From: Bacteroidales bacterium
Lineage (GTDB): Bacteria > Bacteroidota > Bacteroidia > Bacteroidales > UBA932
Assembly (NCBI GenBank): GCA_028724885.1
Contig: JAQYTJ010000044.1
Location: 1 to 38,908 of the forward strand
Direction: 5' to 3'
DNA length: 38,908 nt
Part shown: piece after piece, positions 26,495-35,034 of the stretch
Position numbering within the stretch: the stretch's first letter is position 1
How the letters are laid out: each line of letters begins with the position of its first letter
Notes under the pieces: generated by a model
What the model was told of the DNA's origin: nothing
What the model saw: the letters and a program-made list of their open reading frames with translations, nothing else
Databases searched by the model: none
Translations under genes and position numbers: made by a program

Positions 26495-28174
26495 TTAGTT
26501 CCAATATGGATTGCCTTGGCGTTCTCTCTGAGGAATTTCCCATGTCCATCCTTGGGTTTCCACGCCCTTGGTAGACCAGTGGTTCGCTCCGCGGCTAAAC
26601 TGAGAACCCCAGCGCTTCTGGTTGAAGAATGCGAAGTCACCTTCTCCCCACATTTCTATTCTCCACTGAAGCTTCACGAAGTCGAGCATGGATCCTTTCT
26701 TGCAAGACACCACAGTCATCGTACTTTCTCCAGGAAGAGTGCGGGCTGCAAGAAGTTTGTTCAGCAGGGTCTCGGCTTGCGATTCCTGATTGTTCATCGT
26801 GTAGGCTTCCGCAGCCATGAGCAGTACTGCAGAAGTACGGAACACGGCCTCATCGGACTTCGTCACGTTGTTGGTGTGAGGAGCGTAGGTATCTCCTAGG
26901 TCACGTCCTTCAGTGGCAGCGAACTTCATTGAGGTGTAAGCCGGCATCGTGTAGTTGTTCCAGGTGGTGTCGCCACTTGATGTCTCGTAAATCCAATAGT
27001 CTGAATATGCCTGCTTTGTGATTATGGCCTTGCGCACATCGGAGTCGGAGAGTGCGTCCACAATGTCCTTGTCTACTTGGTAGAATCCGGATTCGGAGTT
27101 CTTCAGGTTGTTCAGACTCCTTAGTGTCCAGCACTGGTTTGATTCGCCGATAGTCGTGAAGATAGCCTCTGGGTTTTTGCTGATGTTGTAGAATGCGTTG
27201 TTTTCAGCATTGAAAGATCCGCCGCTGAAGCTCCTCTTCCCGTTTCCTCTATCCACGGTTGCCGTAACGTCAGCTACCTTGCTTGCAAGCATTCCGTAGT
27301 CTTCAGCCTTTATCAGATTCGGGTATTTGGAATTGATGTCATTATAAGCATCAATTACGGTTTTGTAATCCTTCATGTCAAGGGCTACCATGGCACGAAT
27401 GTACTGAGCGACACCGCAATCGATGTCATAAGTGTCGGTTGCTTCCGAAGTGCCAGTCGTGTAGCCTTGGTTGTCAACCTGGTGGAAAAGCCCGATAGCC
27501 TCGTCGAGCAAGTCTGCGATGTATTTCCATGTGTCAGCCACCGAGGATGGGGCTACAGGGGTGTTGTAGGCATACTTGTCGTAGATTGGCATTCCTTGTG
27601 CCGTTGGCGAAGCCGGGTCTTTCAGATCCGTGTAGCGTTCCATAAGACGAGCATATCCATATGCTTTTGAAGTGAGGGCCTGTGCGCGGGCGTTCTTCAT
27701 CTTCAGGGTACCCGCCTCGCAGGCTTCCTTCGTCAGGAAGTCAAGCGCCTTTTGGGCGGAAGATATCTTGTAGACGGCGGCCAGGTAGTAGCCGTAGTTG
27801 TTGATGTCTTGTATTGTAGTCCAGTACAGGTTGTCGGCCTTGTTCTGGTACCAAGTGCTGAATAATCCCGGGTTGGCCTGGGTTCCTTCGATGATGTCGC
27901 CGGACTCCATCACCATTTTGAAGTCCTTGTAATATTCATTTGCACCGAAGTTTGTATATCCACCATTGATGGATGCGTTGTTGACGCGCATGTATTCGTT
28001 CAGCCCACCGACGAGTCCAGTGAGAACTTGCTCCTGTGTCTTTTCATCGGACTTCATGAATTCCAGCATTTGTTCATCAGTGATCTTGTTCGGGTTTTTT
28101 ACCTCGAGTTCGCCTGCGCAGGCTGCCAGTGCAAGACAGCAAAGACTGATAGCAATAATATTTAATGATTTCAT
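26495..28174 (-). CDS. SusD/RagB-family nutrient-binding lipoprotein
   Basis: 559 residues from the ATG at 28174, which starts a proper lipoprotein signal (LAAC, Cys19); the upstream in-frame ATG at 28264 lies inside susC and is rejected. Typical blocks are GELEVKNPNKITDEQM at the mature start, helical repeats (ARAQALTSKAYGYARLMERY), and near the end AVLLMAAEAYTMNNQ and FVKLQWRIEMWGEGDFAFFNQKRWG. It belongs to the long SusD variants with NYTMPAY-type insertions. It sits 13 bases after the paired susC and binds oligosaccharide at the cell surface. Confidence 0.92.
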   Translation of the reverse strand: MKSLNIIAISLCCLALAACAGELEVKNPNKITDEQMLEFMKSDEKTQEQVLTGLVGGLNEYMRVNNASINGGYTNFGANEYYKDFKMVMESGDIIEGTQANPGLFSTWYQNKADNLYWTTIQDINNYGYYLAAVYKISSAQKALDFLTKEACEAGTLKMKNARAQALTSKAYGYARLMERYTDLKDPASPTAQGMPIYDKYAYNTPVAPSSVADTWKYIADLLDEAIGLFHQVDNQGYTTGTSEATDTYDIDCGVAQYIRAMVALDMKDYKTVIDAYNDINSKYPNLIKAEDYGMLASKVADVTATVDRGNGKRSFSGGSFNAENNAFYNISKNPEAIFTTIGESNQCWTLRSLNNLKNSESGFYQVDKDIVDALSDSDVRKAIITKQAYSDYWIYETSSGDTTWNNYTMPAYTSMKFAATEGRDLGDTYAPHTNNVTKSDEAVFRTSAVLLMAAEAYTMNNQESQAETLLNKLLAARTLPGESTMTVVSCKKGSMLDFVKLQWRIEMWGEGDFAFFNQKRWGSQFSRGANHWSTKGVETQGWTWEIPQRERQGNPYWN

Positions 28175-28187
28175 GTTTCTCTGTAAA

Positions 28188-31100
28188 TTAAAAATCAAGG
28201 TTGATGCCGAAAGTAATAGTCTGCATCTGCGGATATACGTAGGTGTCGATTTCCTTACCTCCAATGATTGAGAGGGTTGGGTCGACTCCCTGAGCCTTGG
28301 AGAATATCAGGACGTTGTCGGCAGAAGCGAACATGCGAAGTGCACGGATATTCACCTTATTGGTGATTGCCTTTGGGAAGGTGTAGCCTATGGTGATGTT
28401 CTTCAGACGATAGTATGATGCATCGAATAGCGTCATGTTCGTGAAGTCGTGGTCTCCAGTCGTTCCGATGAAGGCACCGTCCAGCTTGAGCTTGCTTGTG
28501 GATCCGGAAGGAAACCACTGCATAGGGAAGTATGCTCCTGTGTACTCAGGCGTCCATGTCTTGCCGATAATCTTCTTTGACATAGGGATGTTGGTGTTAC
28601 CCATAGTTGATCCGGCGTAAAGGTAAGTTCCGTATTCCCTTGAAAAAATTTTTCCGCCTATCTGGTATGCGCCTACGATGCTGATGTCGAAGCTCTTATA
28701 GCGGAAGTTCAGGGTCATGCCTCCCATCCAGTCTGGAGTCGCTGATCCGACTTCGTAGAAGGATGCATCGGCAGCCACGTTAGTTATAACGTTCTCTCCG
28801 ATTTGCATGTTGGCGTAGCGCCCTCCGTGATCTCCATTGTTGACATCGTTATAGGTAACTCTGTGCCAGTATGTAGGAAGGCCATATTCGTCAACGCCTG
28901 CGTACTTAGGGAAGTAGAGGTTGAACAGGTCGCGACCGACGCCGCGAAGATAGGTAGTTCCTCGTCCTCCGTGTCCGCCGCTACCAGCAGCGGCCATCCC
29001 CTCGCTTGCGGAAATCCATGTCCCCTTTGGAACGTCCATGGTCTCATCCCATGCAGGAATGACTTCGTCCGGAACTCCGGCCAGAATCGTGCGGTAGTGC
29101 GTTCCGTTCACGGTCAGGTTGAGCGTCATGTCCTTCGAACGAATGATGTCCGCTGAAAGCTCCATCTCGAAACCACGGTTACGCACTTTGGCAGCATTCT
29201 GCTGCTTGGTTGGATAGCCTGCGGACGCAAGAGGAGAGACGGGTCTATTGTAGAATGCGTTGACCGTTAGGTTGTTGTAGAAGTCGAATGAACCGGTAAT
29301 CCTGTTCTTGAGCACTCCGTAGTCCAAGCCGATGTCGAACTGATGTACGTTCTCCCAGGTAAGATTTTCATCGATCAGAGAGTTTGCGCTGGACACTCCG
29401 GTCTCAGCCGCTACTCCGGTACCGTTTGTGGAGGTGGTCCAAGAGCTGACGTTGTAGTTCCAGTACTGGTTGAGATACCAGGTGGTCAGGCCGTTGGCGT
29501 TACCAGTGATGCCGTAGCTTCCGCGGATTTTCAAATTGTCCAGCCAGTTCTTCGTCTGCTCCATGAACGGCTCTTCAGAGAGTCTCCAGCCTGCACCTAA
29601 CGACCAGAAGGCACCCAATCGGTTCTTTGATGTGAATTTGGATGAGCCGTCACGGCGTCCGGATGCGGACATGTAGTATCTGCCTGCATAGTTGTAATTC
29701 GCTCGCGCGAGGTATGATTCTGTCCTGTATTTATCTTTCCCATAGTAAGGAGTCCATGAGTTCTGTCCTCCATAGGTGGTGTAGCGGTTGACGAAGTTGC
29801 CAGGAATCGCAAGTCCCGGAATAAGTTCATAAGTGGATCCCCAGTTGACGTCTGACCTGTCATACTGCTCATATTCGTGCCCTATCATTGCGTCGACGTG
29901 GTGCTGTCCGAAATCCTGGTTGTAGGAAAGCATCTGCTGGGTGTTGATGATCGTCCTATTATTGCTTTTTACTCCAAAAGAACCTTTGGATCCGATTGCG
30001 CGGCCTGCTTTCCCGTTCATATAAGCTGTACGCTTGAAATACTGTTGGTCCATGTTGAATGCCACATGGAAGTCGAAATATTGCAGGAATCTTACGTTTG
30101 CGTATGTTCTAGTAGTCCAAGTGTCTGTCTCAACTCTTTCAATGTTGATTTTCTGAAGCCATGCGTAGTCGGAAGAATACTCAGAGCGAGCTTCCCCAAG
30201 AGGGGAGTAAGATTTGTTATTTACGTTCACGACCTTGTCTCCGTTCTCGTCGAGGACATAGTTCCCATTTGCATCCATCTCATAGACAGGAGTGATTGGA
30301 GTCCATCCCTTGACCCAGAGCATGGCATTGCCCGAGGCGGCACCAATCTGGCGAGGTCCCCACTTCCCAGCCTGTGCGCGCATGTTCGTTTTTGCGTATC
30401 CAACGTTGGCTCCTACCTTCATCCACTTGAGAACTTGAGCATCGACGTTCACGCGTCCGCTGTATCTCTTGTACTCCGAAGATTTAAGGTAAGAAGGCTC
30501 ATCCTGATAGCCCAATGATGCATAGTACTGAACCTTTTCAGTTCCACCGGAAGCGGAAAGATTGTATTGCTGGCGAAATGCGTGGGAAATGAGCAGATCC
30601 TTTCCAGTCCCACTGTAGAGTTTATGGGCATCCGAATTGAGTTTCCCGTCAGGGTTAACCAGATAGGCTCCTGTCATCGTAGAGGACTGGTTCTGTCCTG
30701 TCCCCATGTCTTTCGTGTAGATTGCTCCGGGAACCCTATAGGCAAGGTTGTTGCCTAGGGCGTTCCTTTGGAATATTGTCTCGCTTCCATAGTAGTTGAA
30801 CAAGTGCTGAGATGCGAACTCGCGTGCCTCTGAGTCGGAATGGTTAGGATTCTTTACGTTGGTGTAGTATGTGCCGTCCGCTGCGACTCCAGGCGCCCCT
30901 GTTCCATTGACACCGTAGCGGTAGGAGTTGTAGATGCTCTTCCATGCATATTCATAGTAATCCTTGGCGTTGTCTATAGCATTGACATCGTAGTTGCCCA
31001 AAGAGTTCCAACCTACTCTGGTCTGGAAAGAGATCCTAGCTCTACCTTCTTGGCCCTTCTTTGTTGTGATGAGGACAACTCCGTTTGCTGCACGAGAACC

Positions 31101-31760
31101 GTATAGGGCTGTCGAGGCGGCATCCTTGAGAACAGAGACTGAAGCAATGTCGTCAGGGTTGAGTTGTGACAGAGGGTTCTCATAGGTATCTACCATCTGC
31201 TGAGCCACACCGTCAATGACGATGAGGGCAGCTGCTGAAGCTCCATTGGTGGAACTTGTGCCACGTAGGCGGATAGCCATGTCGTAACCCGGCTGGCCAT
31301 CAACTGATGCCACCTGAAGGCCTGGTGCGGAACCCTCGAGGGTTCTGGAAACCGTGGATGTGTTCTGAATTGCGACGACATCAGATTTCACCTCGCTCAT
31401 TGATCCGGTCAGGTCTCTTCTTCGCTGCGTACCATAGGCCACTACGACGACTTCATCTAAGTATTTTGTGTCACCTTGAAGGACAACATTAATGACGCTT
31501 GAATTTCTGACTGTTACCTCCTGTGAGGAGAAACCAATGCTTGAGAAGACTAAGACATTACCTGAAGACGTACCCCCGATGTTGTAATTGCCATTCCCGT
31601 CTGTCATTGTGCCGTTGGTAGTCCCTTTGACAAGCACGTTGACACCAACTAGGGCTTCCCCATTAGCGTCCGTAACTTTTCCTGAGACAGCCGATTGCGC
31701 AAACAATTGAGCCATAAAGGCTAAAAAGATGACTAATGTCACTAGAATGCGTTTACCCAT
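28188..31760 (-). CDS. SusC/RagA-family TonB-dependent outer membrane transporter
   Basis: 1190 residues, larger than the first SusC. Signal peptide ends near residue 22 (LFAQS). The regulatory-like domain (VSGKVTDANGEALVGVNV) is followed by the plug from DEVVVVAYGTQRR, with GLQVASVDGQPG and IVIDGVAQQ plug blocks, then the barrel ending FGINLDF. It forms the import pore for the GH31-containing PUL. Its N-terminal domain closely resembles that of the truncated third SusC at the right end of the window. No clear TAnnTTTG promoter was found in the 200 bases upstream; a TACTTTTA at 31952-31945 is the nearest candidate. Confidence 0.95.
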   Translation of the reverse strand: MGKRILVTLVIFLAFMAQLFAQSAVSGKVTDANGEALVGVNVLVKGTTNGTMTDGNGNYNIGGTSSGNVLVFSSIGFSSQEVTVRNSSVINVVLQGDTKYLDEVVVVAYGTQRRRDLTGSMSEVKSDVVAIQNTSTVSRTLEGSAPGLQVASVDGQPGYDMAIRLRGTSSTNGASAAALIVIDGVAQQMVDTYENPLSQLNPDDIASVSVLKDAASTALYGSRAANGVVLITTKKGQEGRARISFQTRVGWNSLGNYDVNAIDNAKDYYEYAWKSIYNSYRYGVNGTGAPGVAADGTYYTNVKNPNHSDSEAREFASQHLFNYYGSETIFQRNALGNNLAYRVPGAIYTKDMGTGQNQSSTMTGAYLVNPDGKLNSDAHKLYSGTGKDLLISHAFRQQYNLSASGGTEKVQYYASLGYQDEPSYLKSSEYKRYSGRVNVDAQVLKWMKVGANVGYAKTNMRAQAGKWGPRQIGAASGNAMLWVKGWTPITPVYEMDANGNYVLDENGDKVVNVNNKSYSPLGEARSEYSSDYAWLQKINIERVETDTWTTRTYANVRFLQYFDFHVAFNMDQQYFKRTAYMNGKAGRAIGSKGSFGVKSNNRTIINTQQMLSYNQDFGQHHVDAMIGHEYEQYDRSDVNWGSTYELIPGLAIPGNFVNRYTTYGGQNSWTPYYGKDKYRTESYLARANYNYAGRYYMSASGRRDGSSKFTSKNRLGAFWSLGAGWRLSEEPFMEQTKNWLDNLKIRGSYGITGNANGLTTWYLNQYWNYNVSSWTTSTNGTGVAAETGVSSANSLIDENLTWENVHQFDIGLDYGVLKNRITGSFDFYNNLTVNAFYNRPVSPLASAGYPTKQQNAAKVRNRGFEMELSADIIRSKDMTLNLTVNGTHYRTILAGVPDEVIPAWDETMDVPKGTWISASEGMAAAGSGGHGGRGTTYLRGVGRDLFNLYFPKYAGVDEYGLPTYWHRVTYNDVNNGDHGGRYANMQIGENVITNVAADASFYEVGSATPDWMGGMTLNFRYKSFDISIVGAYQIGGKIFSREYGTYLYAGSTMGNTNIPMSKKIIGKTWTPEYTGAYFPMQWFPSGSTSKLKLDGAFIGTTGDHDFTNMTLFDASYYRLKNITIGYTFPKAITNKVNIRALRMFASADNVLIFSKAQGVDPTLSIIGGKEIDTYVYPQMQTITFGINLDF

Positions 31761-32337
31761 AAATGACTTTGTTAGTGATATTTTAGTAAAAGTTAAAAGA
31801 TGATATGTAGTTTATTAATTAGTAAATACAGAGAAAATTGATTATTGATAATTAATCGCATTTAAATGACATATTGATGATGCAGTAAGAATGTGGATGC
31901 TGTCTGCATTTAATGCATCCAATCTTTTTGCATATAATTTTATGTAAAAGTATGGATATATTTTCTTTTGCTTCCGCTAATATTTGGCAATAAAACTTTT
32001 AATTATGATATTTTCCATAATTTGCGCCACTCCTTTGCGCATAAGATTCTTTCTATATTTCACTCTGCTGTGCCTGAGACGCATGTGATTATTATGCTTT
32101 GTCCCATTCTGAGTCATTCAGGATTCAAGTGCACTCCTCCTTGGAACCAATGGGCAGTTATTGTTATGCTTTGCCCTTTTCTGAGTCATTCAGGCAAAAT
32201 ATAAACGGGATTATGCCAATAAGCGTCAATTGATGACAACTATCTAACAAACAGTGATTTATGTTGTATTTCTCATAACGTTGCAAAATTGGCAAAAAGC
32301 AAATAAATGCGGATTGGAGCAGAAGATTGGTTTCCTA
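31761..32337. other. AT-rich intergenic region between PUL and integrative element
   Basis: No gene was recognised. It must contain the promoter of the second susC on the minus strand. It also holds a pair of imperfect direct repeats at 32089-32194 and two TTTGCGC words at 32021 and 32034. No tRNA gene, a common integration target, was seen. Confidence 0.5.
32089..32194. repeat. pair of 34-base direct repeats
   Basis: Copies at 32089-32122 and 32161-32194 agree at 30 of 34 positions and both end in TTCTGAGTCATTCAGG, which contains the dyad CTGA-GTCAT-TCAG. They are separated by 38 bases. Related GTCATT-rich words occur beyond the other side of the integrative element (37641-37700), suggesting an intergenic repeat family. 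Confidence 0.65.
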
Positions 32338-32347
32338 ATAGTAACCC
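32338..32347 (+). repeat. putative left attachment site
   Basis: ATAGTAACCC is repeated exactly at 37494-37503. This copy lies about 110 bases before the integrase gene, the expected place for an att core. A 10-base match alone is weak; its position on both sides of the cargo makes it plausible. Confidence 0.45.
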
Positions 32348-32459
32348 TGCAAAACCTGCACTTTTAACGCATCAATGTGCTTTTGCGCCGTTCTGCTGCG
32401 GTTTGCTTACAGGCATTTAGCGCATGTGAAACTAATTTTGCACACAAAAAGCAAGACGT

Positions 32460-33670
32460 ATGAGAGCAACATTCAAAATCCTGTTCTTCGTGAACAGAAG
32501 CAAGGGAAAAAACGGTATTGTCCCTATCATGGGGCGGGTCACAATCAATGGAAGCAAGGCGCAGTTCAGTTGCAAGCATTCCGTAGCGGTGGACATGTGG
32601 GACACCAAAGCCAACAAGGTCAAAGGAAAGAGCAAGGAAGCCCGTGACATCAACTTCGCGCTTGACAACATCAAAGCGCAGCTTATCAAGCACTACCAGC
32701 GCATATCTGACCGTGAAGCGTTTGTAACAGCCGAAATGGTGCGTAATGCCTATCAGGGCATCGGCACTGAGTACGAGACACTCCTCCATGCCTTTGACAA
32801 GCACAACAGCGATTTTGCAAAGCGCATTGGCAAGGACAGGGTAAAAGAGACCTTCTATAATCATAGGATAGCCCGTAACCATGTGGCTGACTTCATCAGG
32901 TATTATTACAAGCGCAACGATATAGGCATGAATGAACTGACGGAAGATTTTCTGAACCAGTTCTGCATTTACCTCCGTAATGAAGTCGGTGTGCAGCAGG
33001 CCACAGTCAAGTTATACAGTGCTCCTTTAAGGAGCATCGTCACCCATGCACACAAGAACGGACTGATACCGAGAGACCCGTTCGCAAATGTGCATATCAG
33101 CGGCGGTACGAATGAGCGAGAGTTCTTGACAGAGGATGAAATGCACAGGCTTATGTCGCATAAGTTTGACGACCCCATAAAAACATTGGTCAGGGACGTG
33201 TTCGCTTTCGGGTGTCTGACTGGTATATCGTTCGTTGACATCAGAAATCTGACTACCGACAACATCGTAATCGTCAATGGTAGCAGGTGGATTTCATCGG
33301 TGCGTCAAAAGACGGGTATCCCATTCCGTGTAAAATTGCTTGGAAGTGCCTGCAAGATAATCGACCGTTACGAACCTTTCCGTAGCGGAAAACGGCTGTT
33401 CAACATGTTCGGCAACGCATGGACGAATGTGAAGCTGAAAGAAATAGCGGAGGAATGCGCCATAAACAAGCGGCTCACTTTCCACATGAGCGCCATTCGT
33501 ATGCAGTGATGGCCATATCGAACGGGATGCCGATAGAAAGCGTAAGCAAAGTTTTGGGGCATACAAAGATTACGACCACACAGCGTTATGCAAAAATCAC
33601 GGTGGAAAAGTTGGACAAGGATTTTTCTTTGTTGGAAAGCAGGATAGGCGAAAGTATGCAGATTCTGTAA
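32460..33670 (+). pseudogene. tyrosine recombinase (integrase), frameshifted at the catalytic HxxR box
   Basis: The N-terminal frame (32460-33509, 349 codons) shows an arm-binding domain (~1-85), a SAM-like core-binding domain (~100-205) and a catalytic domain containing GCLTGISFVDIRNL, where the usual first Arg is Ser as in IntDOT-type integrases, and the lysine QKTG. It ends abnormally at HMSAIRMQ-stop. The next frame continues ERHSYAVMAISNGMPIE, LGHTKITTTQRYAKI (including the nucleophile Tyr) to 33670. Restoring one base at about 33488-33491 would give HMSRHS, the expected H-x-x-R-H. Thus a single-base loss separates catalytic residues. A sequencing error cannot be excluded. Confidence 0.85.
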
Positions 33671-33686
33671 TCCAAATGTGAGAGCT

Positions 33687-34052
33687 ATGGAAAGGTATGT
33701 CATAACAATAAACAGACAAGGTTCAGTGAGTATTCCATGCAAAGATGTATGGATGACCGAATTTGAGTTGGTGGAGTTGCTTGATGTAATCGCCCCAACA
33801 CTTCGTGCCGCCATACGAGCCGTGTACAAGAGCGAAGTGTTGAACCCTTGCGAGGTGGAAAGGCGCATCAGGCTGCCCAACGGTTATTATTTGGAAGCGT
33901 ATGCCTTGGCGATGGCCGTAGCACTCGCTTTCCGTATCAACACGTCAAATGCCGCAAGTGTGCGAAACACCTTGTTGGAAAGGTTGTGCTTGCGAAAAGA
34001 AAGGCAAGTCCTGTGGGTTGCTTTGAGTGGCGGTCAAATGTATGGGTGTTAG
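33687..34052 (+). CDS. small RhuM-like protein of integrative elements
   Basis: About 121 residues from the ATG at 33687; the ATG three codons upstream (33678) is an alternative. It contains VWMTEFELVELLDVIAPTLR, a helix-turn-helix-like block, and YALAMAVALAFRINTSNAA, resembling the Y-x-hh-hA-hhYRhNS segment of the RhuM family, without the longer RhuM C-terminus. Similar small genes lie beside integrases of Bacteroides elements. It follows the integrase by 16 bases in the same direction. The function is unknown; DNA binding is a guess from the helical pattern. Confidence 0.55.
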   Translation: MERYVITINRQGSVSIPCKDVWMTEFELVELLDVIAPTLRAAIRAVYKSEVLNPCEVERRIRLPNGYYLEAYALAMAVALAFRINTSNAASVRNTLLERLCLRKERQVLWVALSGGQMYGC

Positions 34053-34083
34053 AGTGGTAACCGCCAATCTTACCATCATATTT

Positions 34084-34317
34084 TGTTGAATTGTTGAATG
34101 TGGCAAACAATACGTTGATATATAACAAGATATGCTCTCAACAAATCTCCAACAAAACGAAATGGCTGTTGAAAGGAAAAGTCAAACGGCACACCGCCAA
34201 TGCCTTTCCTTTTTCTTTTCACCTCCAAATGTTTTGTGAACTGGTTTGTTGAGCGGTTGTTGATTGTGTATATTACAGAACATCAATATGTTATTTCCGC
34301 TCCTCAACAATTCAACA
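34084..34317. repeat. large dyad element, copy 1
   Basis: The outer arms TGTTGAATTGTTGA (34084-34097) and TCAACAATTCAACA (34304-34317) are exact complements. Inner arms rich in CAACAA (34138-34157) and TTGTTG (34245-34263) and a central AAAGGAAA/TTTCCTTT hairpin (34172-34179, 34205-34212) nest inside. The architecture recurs about 304 bases downstream with altered words. Frames across it look like chance reading of the repeats. Confidence 0.7.
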
Positions 34318-34387
34318 CTTTCGGGCTCGTCTGCAAGTCTGCCGGAATACGGCATGGCAAATTGCATGAGAAGACTTGTTATTATTT

Positions 34388-34598
34388 TGATGAATTGATG
34401 AAAGTATATATAAACATAAAGAATATCAAAGGTTTACACCCTCATCAAATCCTCAACAAAAGGATTGGACTGATGAAAAGAGAAAGGAAGTACAACACCG
34501 CTCATCGCCTTTCTTTTGGTGAAAGGTTTGATGAAAAGTTGTTGAATGCTTATTGATTTGATAATCAGTTTATTATATCGTGCATTCATCAATTCATC
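34388..34598. repeat. large dyad element, copy 2 with covarying arms
   Basis: The outer arms GATGAATTGATGAA (34389-34402) and TTCATCAATTCATC (34585-34598) are exact complements, differing from copy 1 on both arms at matching positions. Inner arms lie at 34442-34461 and 34527-34546, and the central hairpin AAAAGAGAAAGG/CCTTTCTTTT at 34476-34487 and 34508-34517. The order of parts is the same as in copy 1. Confidence 0.7.
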
Positions 34599-35034
34599 GG
34601 ATTTTCGTCCCTCAAAAAGTCCGCAGTGGGAACGGTAGTACAATCCTTGCGGTATGCTCATATGTTGACAGGCAATCGTATCGGCACAACGGCACAGAAT
34701 ATCATGCAAGGCTGGCAAAAAGAGAAATGCATCCGAAAGCCGCCGATGCCGCCACAGTTTTTTGGGAACAAAAAGCCATAGCTCATTAGGGCGTTTTCTT
34801 CACGCACCGCTTCGCTCATGCTAAAAACACCCTAATGAGCCAACGGGGTTACACCCCTCTGGACACCACGTTTGTTTCCGGCAGAACCAGCAAGTCCTTC
34901 TTTGAATTGCCCCAAAGCAGATGAGTTACCCCAAAGTCGGAACTCTGTTTTTCAATGGTAGCAAGTTTGTGTTTTGGTATGACCAAAACAGACTTGCGTC
35001 CCCTCCCGTTGGTCTTTAAGAAAAGCATCAAATG
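34599..35034. other. non-coding stretch with mobilisation-like signals
   Basis: No assignable gene. A 60-codon minus-strand frame (35031-34849) starts three bases after the endonuclease stop and a 57-codon frame lies further on, but neither shows a recognised family. The composition and the hairpins at 34781-34857 suggest the leftover transfer-origin region of a Bacteroides integrative element. Confidence 0.4.
34781..34857. repeat. oriT-like hairpin cluster
   Basis: GCTCATTAGGGCGTTTT (34781-34797) pairs with AAAACACCCTAATGAGC (34824-34840) with one G-T pair. Four bases later GGGGT-tac-ACCCC (34845-34857) forms a second small hairpin. Adjacent hairpins of this kind are common at transfer origins, but no relaxase gene is nearby. 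Confidence 0.5.

Noticed and set aside
26318..26899. 193-codon plus-strand open frame
   Set aside because: Antisense to the susD 3' end and to the broken surface lipoprotein gene, both strongly supported on the minus strand.
31761..32459. tRNA gene as integration target
   Set aside because: No cloverleaf arms or T-loop-like sequence could be found next to the left attachment site.
34200..34556. 118-codon plus-strand open frame over the dyads
   Set aside because: It spans parts of both dyad copies, has repeat-driven composition and no recognisable domain; the repeat architecture explains the openness better.
34434..34718. 94-codon minus-strand frame over dyad copy 2
   Set aside because: Part of it resembles a translation of copy 1, but copy 1 needs a frame change, so the similarity may simply follow from DNA duplication. 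Left as a check in the main finding.
34849..35031. 60-codon minus-strand frame just after the endonuclease
   Set aside because: Close spacing is attractive, but there is no recognisable family and it enters the hairpin cluster; not enough to call a gene.
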